From: Hysterangium stoloniferum
Taxonomy: Eukaryota; Basidiomycota; Agaricomycetes; Hysterangiales; Hysterangiaceae
Direction of reading: 5' to 3'
Assembly (NCBI GenBank): GCA_015178975.1
Contig: WHVD01000055.1
Location: 1-64,000 of the forward strand
Length of the DNA: 64,000 nucleotides
Of the stretch, positions 1-10,128 are shown in pieces (position 1 is the stretch's first letter; every line of letters starts with the position of its first letter). A program made the position numbers and the translations under genes. The notes beneath the pieces are model-generated. The model saw only the letters and a program-made list of their open reading frames with translations. It was not told the origin of the DNA and searched no databases.

Positions 1-620
1 TTTCGCGAAGATCAAACTCCATTTACGCCCACGTCAAATAACTCGTATTGTCTGGTCAAACTTTGATACGTCCCCTTTATTATGTTGATCCGTTCAATCT
101 TATGTTTCGCATATGTCTATCTATATTTGTAGTCCTCGAACCATTTCCTTTTATCGTAATTCCGCTCTCGGTTATCATCGGCCTCCGAACTAATCATAAA
201 CTTCCCGTTCCTAGTCAAGCTTATTGTTAATACCGTGTTCCGCCCTTCTCCCCATTAGTATTTTCCAGACGCCTGTTACTTGTATATGAAACCCGCTGTA
301 ATTGTAGTTACTAGGACAATCAGAATATCGACTCAGAATACCCTCATACACCTGTATCACAGTCTCATACTAAGACTTCCCCCATCCGCCTTCGCGTGCG
401 TCTGCCACTCCGGCCCCGACCCCTTGGCCCGACGCTCGACTTGTCCTTCGATTCCGATCGGTATCACGCCGAAAGGTACTCACTAGGACTAGTCTTCGCC
501 CGCCCGAAATTTAAGGACATCCTGCGGATATTTGCGAGGGCGCAGCCCATAAGCTGAAGCCAAGTCCTTCCGATCGGTCCCTGTCGGCCACCGACATTAG
601 TCAGTTTCCAGTTCTTAACA
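1..620 (+). repeat. 5' LTR (family A), left end cut by window
   Basis: The sequence matches 7003-7619 almost base for base and ends in TTCTTAACA at 620, the same terminus as the 3' LTR. It carries the shared motif GCGCAGC-CATAAGCTGAAGCC near 540-560. Five solo relatives of this LTR lie elsewhere in the window. Confidence 0.95.
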
Positions 621-658
621 GTATATTCTGATTTCACACTCGCATTTTCCGTCTAAAC

Positions 659-1957
659 ATGCCTCCGAGGAAAAATGCCAAGCCTAGCGGCGAAGCAGAA
701 TCTTCCACTCTCAAGTCTCCTTTTCTGTATACAGCCCGAGCTACTCAGAAAACTCCGCTACCAGAAACCTCCGAAGAATCTCGCTTTGTGGAGATTACCG
801 GCGATGCTGAAGAAGTAACTGAAGCAACCGATCCCGAAGCAACTGAGGAGATTAACAATCAACCAGTTTCGGAACACGAACCCGAGGATGGCGACCAACC
901 TCAGGCTAGTGGCTCCAAGAAGTCTGCAAAGAAGAAACCGGCTCTCGACCCTGAAGAAACATGGGAATTGTTTTCAGGTACACTAGGATCCCTTAATGAA
1001 TTCCTTAAAAGCAATATCAAGGAAAAGGAACCTGGGCAAACCCGAGTCAACAAACCCGAGCCATTTACTGGCTCAAACCCGAAGAAATTGCCGACATTCC
1101 TTATGCAATGTCGATTCAACTTTCGGGACCGCCCGGCTGCATTCGCAACGGATGACCGAAAGGTAAACTTCGCACTCTCATACCTTAAGGATTCCGCAGC
1201 AGCCTGGTTTGAACCCGCATTTTCTGGCCTCACCTCTGAAGACCCCGATTGGCTCCACGATTGGGATGCCTTTGTCGAGGAACTCGAAACCAACTTCGGC
1301 CCCTACGACCAAACCGGCGATGCCGAAACCGCGCTTTCTAATCTCAAAATGAAAGACACTCAGCGCATCACCGATTATATCGTCCAGTTCAACAACCTCG
1401 CCGCGCGTTGCGACTGGGGCGATTCGGCCCTCCGTTACCAGTTTTACTCCGGCCTTCCGTCTCGCCTCAAAGACGAAGTCTCCAAAGGAGAGACCGGCAA
1501 GCCGAAAACCCTCCCTCTCATGCGCCTGAAAGCCCAAAACGCAGACGCTCGATACTGGGAACGACGTTCGGAAATCAGTCGCGAAAACCCGTCGGACAAA
1601 AAATCATCGGACAACAAAAATGCCAACAAGTCTGGTAACCAAAACACCAATATAACTGGCAACTCGACTTCCGATAAGAAGTCCGAAAACAAAGGGTCTA
1701 ACGACAAAAAAGGCAAGGGCAAACAGTCGAATAAGTCTCAAGACAAAGACAAACCCGACCTAACTGGCAAACTCGGCTCCGATGGCAAGCTCCTACCACA
1801 GGAAAAGCAACGCCGAATGGACAACAACCTTTGTTTGTTGTGTGCAGATCCCGGACACCGAGTCGCTGCATGCCCAAAAGCCACAAAAGCCCGATCGGCC
1901 AACACGGCCACGACCTCACAACCGGCCAAGCCGGCTGCCGAGTCGAAAAAAGATTAA
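659..1957 (+). CDS. Gag-like capsid protein of the gypsy element
   Basis: The 432-residue protein has a charged, disordered N-terminus, a central retrotransposon Gag domain (about residues 125-270, with the characteristic WEDFVEEL-like helix followed by a GDAETAL segment), a Lys/Asn/Ser-rich linker, and one CCHC zinc knuckle near residues 393-406 (C-X2-C-X4-H-X4-C) for nucleic-acid binding. The ATG at 659 is the first after the LTR. The TAA stop at 1955-1957 is preceded by a run of six A, where a -1 shift would enter the pol frame. A related but decayed gag lies at 45749-46470 on the other strand. No internal stops are seen, so this ORF is intact. Confidence 0.93.
   Translation: MPPRKNAKPSGEAESSTLKSPFLYTARATQKTPLPETSEESRFVEITGDAEEVTEATDPEATEEINNQPVSEHEPEDGDQPQASGSKKSAKKKPALDPEETWELFSGTLGSLNEFLKSNIKEKEPGQTRVNKPEPFTGSNPKKLPTFLMQCRFNFRDRPAAFATDDRKVNFALSYLKDSAAAWFEPAFSGLTSEDPDWLHDWDAFVEELETNFGPYDQTGDAETALSNLKMKDTQRITDYIVQFNNLAARCDWGDSALRYQFYSGLPSRLKDEVSKGETGKPKTLPLMRLKAQNADARYWERRSEISRENPSDKKSSDNKNANKSGNQNTNITGNSTSDKKSENKGSNDKKGKGKQSNKSQDKDKPDLTGKLGSDGKLLPQEKQRRMDNNLCLLCADPGHRVAACPKATKARSANTATTSQPAKPAAESKKD
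1945..1951 (+). promoter_or_regulatory. Candidate -1 ribosomal frameshift site between gag and pol
   Basis: The heptamer G AAA AAA sits in the gag frame four bases before the gag stop. The pol frame is -1 relative to gag and is open through this site, continuing directly into the protease region. This is the usual arrangement in gypsy elements, but the heptamer is not a perfect XXXYYYZ signal, so use of the site is inferred. Confidence 0.5.
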
Positions 1958-4900
1958 GCAACTCTCTGGATTCCGTGCGGTTGGAGAGTTGCGTTGAATC
2001 TCCTCGCACACCGGAAAATTGTCATCTTAACGCATCCGCATTGTATGATCCTAATTCTTTGTTCATAAATCTTACTTCGGAACCTCTCGGGAGTTTCACT
2101 TTTCGAGCTCTCATAGATTCAGGTTCAACCCATTGTTTTATAGATACAAGTTTTTCCAGAAAAAATCAGTTGAAAACCTATGCAATAGATCCGATTCCGC
2201 TCCGACTTTTTGATGGTACCTCAAACTCCGTAATCTCGCAAGCCTGCGAACTCCGACTTCGGTTCCCGTGTGGAACCTTTCAGACAGTTACGTTTTTTGT
2301 AACACAGTTGGACTCGAGCTGCTCCGTGGTTCTAGGACATAACTGGCTCACCCGCTATAATCCGTTGATTGATTGGGTATTGGGCAGTATCCATTTCCGA
2401 ACCCCGTCGGCACCCGATACGACTGGTCCCTTTCCGCCTGTTTCAGCAAATATGGCCTCTACAGCACCTCCGGCCCCCGTGGCAAATCCGAGCTCTCCGC
2501 CGCCCGTCTCTCTAATAAACGCCGCAGCTTTTATGAGAGCCATCAAGCTGGACGGCTCCCGAGCATTTACAGTCAATCTTAAAGTTGACGAAGTCACCGG
2601 TCGCTTTCGCATCCCCGGTGACCGAACCGATCGCAGATTTAGAAGGTGTTCCTAAAAAATACCATGAATTCGCAGATGTCTTCAGTAAACAAAAAGCCGA
2701 TCGACTCGCCCCTCACAGGCCTTACGATTTGAAAATTGATATTGAAGATGGTTCACATCCGCCCCTAGGCCCAGTTTATCCTCTCTCGCAGTCCGAATTA
2801 TCGGCTATCCGAGATTTCTTGGATGAACATTTGGCTATAGGTTTTATCCGACCCTCAAAGTCTCCCTATGGAGCCCCTGTCCTATTCGTTCGGAAAAAAG
2901 ACGGTTCCCTTCGACTTTGCGTTGACTTTCGAGGACTAAACGCGATTACTCGAAAAGACAAGTACCCATTACCATTAATCTCCGATTTACTCGACGCCCC
3001 TCGGAAGGCCCGAATTTATACAAAGATAGATCTCAAACACGCCTATCATTTGGTTCGGATCGCCGAAGGTGACGAATGGAAAACAGCTTTTCGCACTCGC
3101 TATGGTTCCTTTGAATGGTTAGTGATGCCTTTCGGCCTCACCAACGCTCCGTCGGTCTTTCAACGTTTTATCAACGACGTCTTTTCCGACCTCCTTGACG
3201 TCTTTGTCATTGTGTACCTAGACGACATCCTCATCTTCTCCGAAGACCCTACACTTCATGATGAACACGTCCGTGAAGTCCTCCGAAGACTCCGAAAACA
3301 TGGTCTTTTTGCGAATGGTAAAAAATGTTCTTTTGATGTCGACACGGTTGAATACTTAGGCTTCATGATGGGACCTGATGGTCTCCGCATGGACGACGCT
3401 AAAATTCAAGTCATTCAAGATTGGCCGGAACCCCGAAAGGTTAAAGATATTCAATCCTTTTTAGGCTTCGCCAATTTTTATCGCCGTTTCATTCACAATT
3501 ACTCAAAAATTACCGTTCCGCTCACTCGTCTTACTCGCAAAGACACCCCGTGGAATTTCTCCGAAGAATGCCGATCGGCATTCCAGGAATTGAAAAGTGC
3601 GTTTACATCCGCCCCTATCTTGTCGCACTGGAAACCCGACGTTCAACTCATCGTGGAAACTGATGCTTCGGACTATGCACTTGCTGCGATATTGTCCATT
3701 CTGGACACCGATGGTGAAGTACACCCAGTAGCTTTTCTGTCTCGCACATTTTCGGCGCCCGAACTCAACTACGACGTTCACGATAAGGAATTACTCGCAA
3801 TCTTTGAAGCTTTCAAGACATGGCGACATTATTTGGAGGGCTCGGCCCACCCGGTAGATGTTATTACAGACCACAAAAATTTAGTTTACTTTTCAACCAC
3901 AAAACTTCTCACCCGTCGACAAGCTCGATGGTCCGAATACCTCTCCGCTTTCAACATGGTAATCCGCTTCCGTCCCGGCCGCCTTGGTGGAAAACCCGAC
4001 GCTATGACTAGACGATGGGACGTCTATCCTAAAGAGGGGAGTAGCGACTATGCCACAGTTAATCCGCATAATTTCAAACCTATGTTTTCATCGGAACAAC
4101 TGTCCGCATCTATCCGAGCCACTTACCTCATTCATCCAGTCTTGCGAAGTGTTATCCTTATGGATACCGAAAAGTTACATCAAGACATGCTATCGGCAAT
4201 TCCATTAGACCCAGTCACCAAAGCACACCTCGATAACCCGTCCGACCCCGATCAACCCCGATGGTCATTAGACTCACAAGGTTTCATTCGACTTGACAAT
4301 CGCATTTATGTACCGGATTCCGACACCCTTCGGCTGCGAATCCTACAACATAAGCACGACCACCCAATCTCAGGACATTTCGGCCTCAATAAGACCCTCT
4401 CACTCATTAGAAGAGAATATACATGGCCCGGCATCCGAGATTTTGTTAAGCACTATTGTAAATCCTGTACTACGTGTTTACGCTCTAAATCACAGCGACA
4501 CAAACCATATGGCCTACTCAAACAATTACCGATACCGGAAAAACCCTGGAACTCGATTTCTATGGATTTTATCGAGCACCTGCCGGCATCCGAAGGTCAC
4601 ACAGCAATCCTAGTTGTTGTGGATCGGCTCTCAAAGCAAAGTATTTTCATTCCAACATATGACACGATAACATCTGTACAGTTAGCTGAATTATTCGTTA
4701 CCCACGTATTTTCCAAGCATGGCGTTCCGTCGCATGTCACATCCGATCGCGGCTCCGAGTTTGTCTCTCACTTCTTTAGGTCACTCGGAAAAGCACTAGA
4801 CATGAAGTTACACTTCACTTCGGGCTATCACCCGGAAGGCGATGGACAAACCGAACGCATGAATCAAACCCTGGAGCAATACATCCGTGTCTATTGCAAC

Positions 4901-5644
4901 TATCAACAAGACAATTGGAAATCACTACTACCGCTGGCCGAATTCGCATACAACAACGCACCGAATGCCACTACTGGCATTTCGCCTTTCTTCGCAAATA
5001 AAGGCTACAACCCCAACATCGCAATCCACCCGGAACGCGATCTCGCATCCGCCCGTGCTCAAGACTTTGTTACAAACCTCGACGAGCTACATCAAGAACT
5101 TCGTAAAACTATCGCAATGGCTCAAGAACGATACCAACGGTCTGCGGATAAAAACCGACTTCCAGCTCCTGATTTCAAGATCGGAGACCGAGTATTCGTT
5201 AAAGCCGAGTTTTTCCGAACTACTAGACCTTCTAAGAAGCTCTCTGAAAAATATTTAGGTCCTTTCGAAGTTATAGCACAAGCCGGCACACTTTCATGGA
5301 CGCTTCGGCTCCCCGACAACATGCGTGCAGTGCACCCGGTATTTCATGTATCTATGTTAGAACCTTGTGTTCCTAACAATATACCGGATCGCATACAGCC
5401 ACCACCTCCACCCGTGATTATTGATGGGGAACCCGAATTCGAGATATCAGAAATCCTAGACTCAAAAATCGACAATCGCCGACGCTCATGCAAATTACTT
5501 TATTTGGTCAAATGGGCTGGCTATGAAGGTACAGATGAAGAAACTTCATGGATCCTAGCTACAGAGCTCGGTAATGCCTCGGAAATCGTTTTAGGGTTTC
5601 ACCAAGCTTATCCGAACAAACCCGGTCCTCTCAATTCCTTATAA
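1946..5644 (+). CDS. Pol polyprotein: protease, RT, RNase H, integrase, chromodomain
   Basis: The aspartic protease core DSGSTH lies near 2120. The reverse transcriptase has the PFGLTNAPSVFQ block and the catalytic YLDD box near 3218. RNase H begins at the ETDASDYA block near 3657. Integrase shows an HHCC zinc finger (HDHPISGHFG .. CKSCTTC, about 4357-4480), then the D,D,E core with SMDFIEHLPA, TSDRGSEF and GDGQTE. A C-terminal chromodomain (YLVKWAGYEGTDEETSW, about 5500-5555) would direct integration to chromatin. The protease part (to 2655) and the RT part (from about 2585) are in different frames, so one further 1-nt shift lies between 2585 and 2655; the expected junction reads straight into the KYHEFADVFS segment. 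That shift probably disables this copy unless it is a sequencing error. Confidence 0.93.
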
Positions 5645-5740
5645 GACTATCACGCGGTACCCGACCTTTTTCCGACTATGCCTTATGTTTTCACGCTATG
5701 ATTTGTTTGTTTAAAAAGAAAAACTGATATATTTCACTAT

Positions 5741-6671
5741 CTAATTTTCTCCCTCTACAACTTCTCCCTCCTCTCCGACCTCCGAACCCACCTCCGCACC
5801 GACAGCCACCGATACCACATCACCGACCTTCTCCGAAACCCCAATTTCATGCCCACCGCAACTCGAGACTTCCAAATACTGCTCAAGTTGACCACCGAGA
5901 GACTCGATAACACTGGTCTGTTTCTCCAGCCCGACGCCCAAGAGTCGCAATTGCTCAGTTACGAGCCCTTGTTGTCGCAACATCTCATATCGGTACCGGC
6001 TCGTCTCCGAGAAGTAGGTCCGCATGAGGCGGTTTTGCTCTTCTAGAGCATCGGCCTGTCGCTCCTGGAATGAGCCATCGGCCCCCGGAAAAACACACCC
6101 AAGCTTCTGATCAGCGCACTCTTGACAAGTGCGGCCCCGACCATTGGTCCGGGGATGACAGGTTCGGCCCCGTTTCGTGCACCGATTGCACTTGGGGTCA
6201 TTTTCGGGCCCCGCCTTGGGGGCCTGCTTTTGTTTCTATATATAAAAAAAAAATTATTTAGGAAGTTTTTATTTTAGGAAACCGAACCCACCTTGGGGCT
6301 CGACGGCCCCGGTGCATCCTCCTCGTCCTCCTCTCCCTCTTCGTCATCGGACTCCGAAGGCGTTGCAGCCTTGCGCTAACAGATATTGTCAGTAAGGTTC
6401 GCAAAAGACACCAGAGCCGACTCACTTTTCCCTCCCGCTTTTTTTTCGCCGCCTCCTCCCGTGCCCGATCGGCCTCCTGCTGCTTGTTCTTTGCAAGCAC
6501 TGCTTCCCAGTGCTTGCGTGCGGCCTCTTCTGCCGCCTGTTTCTTTTCCTCGGCCTCGATGGCCGCCAACTCCTCCTTCTCTTTCTGCTCCTCCTCTTCA
6601 CGCGCCTTTTTCTTCTGCTCGAGTATACGCCGACGCTCTTTCGCGTTCGCCGTACCACTCGGCGCCGACAT
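5741..6671 (-). CDS. Antisense spliced gene in the gypsy element: Zn2Cys6-like coiled-coil protein
   Basis: Three exons read on the minus strand in one frame: 6671-6426, 6369-6292 and 6235-5741. Both introns are 56 nt with GTGAGT and GTGGGT donors, AG acceptors and phase 0, giving 272 residues. The start ATG at 6671 opens a Glu/Lys/Arg-rich predicted coiled coil (about residues 10-80), followed by an acidic Glu/Asp stretch. Next comes a cysteine cluster with spacing C-X2-C-X6-C-X10-C-X2-C-X6-C (plus-strand about 6185-6090), matching the fungal Zn(II)2Cys6 consensus. A second helical region and a Gly/Val/Glu-rich tail finish the protein. The gene lies opposite the untranslated stretch between the pol stop and the polypurine tract. 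It could be an accessory regulator of the element or a captured host gene. The splicing model is by eye; expression is unknown. Confidence 0.75.
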
Positions 6672-6884
6672 GGGCGCAACTGTTAACCTAACCGGGAAGG
6701 GCTTTGACCCCGAGCCTATGGTCATGGTGGTTAGAGGAAGGGAAGTGGATTTTCAAGCGCCAGGAACTCTCAAACTTTTATATGCAAACTTTTGCCGAGT
6801 CACATGATGTTTGACACACCCAGCCGTACCCGACAAGTTTTTACGTACGGGATCTAGATTTTCGGCCTCCTTGGGATTTCGGCC

Positions 6885-6898
6885 AAAAGGGGAGATAC
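6885..6898 (+). other. Polypurine tract (plus-strand primer)
   Basis: AAAAGGGGAGATAC abuts the TG of the 3' LTR, the expected position and composition of a retrotransposon polypurine tract. Confidence 0.85.
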
Positions 6899-7619
6899 TG
6901 TTACGACCGTGTCGCAACCCTATCGGCCCCGAGGTTATCGCCATTTGTCAACGTTTCAAGTCGTCCCCTCGGAAAGCCATCGGCCCCGAAGCTGACGAAT
7001 GTTTCGCGAAGATCAAACTCCATTTACGCCCACGTCAAATAACTCGTATTGTCTGGTCAAACTTTTGATACGTCCCCTTTATTATGTTGATCCGTTCAAT
7101 CTTATGTTTCGCATATGTCTATCTATATTTGTAGTCCTCGAACCATTTCCTTTTATCGTAATTCCGCTCTCGGTTATCATCGGCCTCCGAACTAATCATA
7201 AACTTCCCGTTCCTAGTCAAGCTTATTGTTAATACCGTGTTCCGCCCTTCTCCCCATTAGTATTTTCCAGACGCCTGTTACTTGTATATGAACCCGCTGT
7301 AATTGTAGTTACTGGACAATCAGAATATCGACTCAGAATACCCTCATACACCTGTATCAGTCTCATACTAAGACTTCCCCCATCCGCCTTCGCGTGCGCT
7401 TGCCACTCCCGGCCCCGACCCCTTGGCCCGACGCTTGACTTGTCCTTCGATTCCGATCGGTATCACGCCGAAAGGTACTCACTAGGACTAGTCTTCGCCC
7501 GCCCGAAATTTAAGGACATCCTGCGGATATTTGCGAGGGCGCAGCCCATAAGCTGAAGCCAAGTCCTTCCGATCGGTCCCTGTCGGCCACCGACATTAGT
7601 CAGTTTCTAGTTCTTAACA
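6899..7619 (+). repeat. 3' LTR (family A), complete
   Basis: This 721-bp LTR starts TGTTACGACC and ends TTCTTAACA (5' TG .. CA 3'). It follows the polypurine tract directly. Downstream bases are TTAAG; the matching left duplication is outside the window. Confidence 0.95.
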
Positions 7620-8528
7620 TTAAGCAGTAATACTTGTATGTTGAAATGTGCATCATAGCAATTGTCTCTGTAATATTAGTGTGAAGAGTGGTAGAAGTTC
7701 TAACCGTTCTATATACGAAGAATATCGACCGTTTAGGTACGATACCACAATGTATTGACTGTCTAAGTCTAATACAGACCGAACGTGTATTGACTACTTA
7801 GTTCAATACAGTAGAGAGAAGTAGCTATCTAAAGTAAGGTAGATAGCTAGAACGAATAAGTAGAATCGACTGTTAAGTGTGATTCTAGACGACTGCTCGA
7901 GTGCAAGTAGAGTAGTTAGAGAGTCGAATAATAGAGTAGCGTGGATGTAGTCCACGTGGGTTGAGATAAGGATTGAGTTTCGACTGGTACAGTTCAAAAC
8001 TCAGATTGAATGAGTAGCTAAAGCCCATCTGTGACGGTCAAGATGATACACCAATCACAACTTACAGGACACTAACAGGTGTCTGGGTAAGTCGTGGTTG
8101 CGGTGTAAAAGTGTCTGAGTTCTAAACTACGGGTGCTAGAATACATAAGTCTGGCATGTGTGCGCCCACAAGAGTGGATGTACTGCATACATAGGTTGTC
8201 GAACTAATTATAGATATAATAAAAGAGAGAAAATAGAAATAATAAAGGAAATAAAGTAAGAGCTCATCTGACTATATTTCCTGAGTGTATTTTGCCATAC
8301 CTCTCACAATTAGAGAACAAAAGGTAGACTAATTGAACCTATGTAGATTGTATTGAGGATGGTAAAATGGACTGTAGCATGACAGTTTAATTGATGGCTT
8401 GAGTAATTGATATCAAATTTACCTGTTACATGACACAACCAAAGAGAAAGCTATAATAATGCAGAAAAAAAAACACCATGTAAAAGAATGAATATTGTTA
8501 GGACCATGCTGACTATATTATAAGTTAT
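7620..8528. other. Non-coding stretch, old repeat debris
   Basis: No gene is seen. A segment near 7674-7760 (GTGTGAAGAGT..GTTCTATATACG) is related to 20360-20420, so this is old repeat DNA into which family A LTRs inserted twice. Confidence 0.6.
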
Positions 8529-9278
8529 TGTTAAGAACAGAAAACTGACTGATGTTGGTAGGCCGACGGGGACTGAACAGAAGGACTTGGTTTCAGCTTA
8601 TGTGCTGCACCCTCGCAAGTTACTGTCAGGTGTCCTTAAATTTCAGGTGGGAAAAAACTAGTCCTATCAAATTCCTCACAGTGAGTTACCGATCAGAAAC
8701 TGAAGGATAAGTCAAGTGTCAGGCCGAGGGGTCAGAGACCGAGGGTGGGCAAGTGCACACAGCGGTGGGGAGTGGGATGCTTAGAGTGAGGCTTATGAGA
8801 GATGTATGTATGTGGGTGTTCTGAGTCGATATTCTGATTGCCTAGTAGCTACATTACAGTGGGTCTATATACGAGTTATTGGCATCTAGAAACTACTAAC
8901 TAAGGGAAGAGCAGAAAATACTATTGACAAATAAACTTGACTAGAAACTGGTAGGTTACAATAATATCAGAAGCTGTGATTAGCTGAGAGTGGGATTACG
9001 AGAAAAGGAAATAGTCCACGGGTTACAAGTATATACATACGGGCATATGTGAAACATAGAGTAGAACAGATCATCATATTAAAAAAGGGACATATCAAAG
9101 CATAACCAGATAGTACGAGTATAACTTGACAGGGTGATAAATGGGGTTTTATCGCCATGAAGGTATACATCAGCATCGGGTGACCGATGGTTTCTGATAT
9201 GATGACTTGATCAATAACTAGGAATGTCAGTAGACGGTAATATCCTCGGGGACCATTGGGTTGCGACACGGTCATAAG
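8529..9278 (-). repeat. Solo LTR, family A relative, diverged
   Basis: TGTTAAGAAC at 8529 and the GCGACACGGTCATAA end near 9277 are the two termini of a minus-strand family A LTR. The order of internal landmarks (shared hairpin motif near 8581-8612, a TCGATATTCTGATTGCC segment near 8828) matches the intact LTR. The right terminus is damaged and no clear target duplication remains. Confidence 0.85.
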
Positions 9279-10128
9279 AGCTATAATGTTATACCCAATC
9301 AGTATATCTCAGCTGACTTCTTAGTATCCAATATCCATTCTCATTGGGGTTTATTGTTCTTGTTGTTTTCCCATCTTAGTCTCATTGTATTGTGTTGTTA
9401 GGACCTGGGCCCCAGATCCTCCCAGTAATAGCCCTTTCTTGCTATAAGGGTTCTGACCTGGACTTCATATGGACTTTCCATATTCTCTAGACACTTACTA
9501 ATCTGTGACCCAGTTTGTTCCTGATTATGTTTTGACATGCATATATTTACTTGATATTGTGTTTTAGTACCTGTTCCCATATCAACTTGACCAATATACT
9601 CCAGAATGGTTAATCCTGTTATTTTCATTGTTCACATGCCTTGTCTTTTTGTTTCAGCAGATTAGTAGTACAATAATAAATTAGTCTATATAGTCTATTA
9701 ATCTTTTTAAACCACAATCCAATCAGTATATTGACTTCACTACAACCTATCTCTTCAATACACTAAGCTAAACTATGAAGCTTGAGACCAGTGTATTTTC
9801 AGAACCCCTGGGTTTCCCAACTCTCTGACCAGTCATGTACTTTCAGACTTTCTGGGATAACTGTACCCACCCCTGTCTGAAGCTAGGACCCAATGATCAT
9901 ACAAGAACACAGCACATAAGATGCAGCCAATTCCTATCTGCCTTGGAACTTCTACAGGTTTTCCCCATGCCTTAGTTCACTCCTGCCCAGTAAGGCCTGA
10001 GCTTAACATATCCTTTGCATCCTTGTTATATCTCTGGATTGTTATTAAAATAACTCCTCTATCTATACATATATACATGGAGAAATAGTATTTGCAATCC
10101 AATCTGAATATTGTGTTACATCACATTG
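9279..10128. other. Non-coding stretch
   Basis: AT-rich sequence without a credible ORF, RNA or clear repeat. Confidence 0.5.

Larger units (their letters stand above)
1..7619 (+). mobile_element. Ty3/gypsy chromodomain LTR retrotransposon, nearly full length
   Basis: A 5' LTR remnant (1-620) and a 3' LTR (6899-7619) are near-identical direct repeats bounding gag, a pol with protease, reverse transcriptase, RNase H, integrase and chromodomain, and a polypurine tract. The order PR-RT-RH-IN-chromodomain is that of Ty3/gypsy chromoviruses. The LTRs differ at roughly ten small sites (for example one-base indels near 290 and 328 versus their 3' counterparts), so the insertion is fairly recent but not brand new. 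The first ~100 bp of the 5' LTR lie outside the window, so the left target duplication cannot be read. A spliced antisense gene occupies the space between pol and the 3' LTR. Confidence 0.95.
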
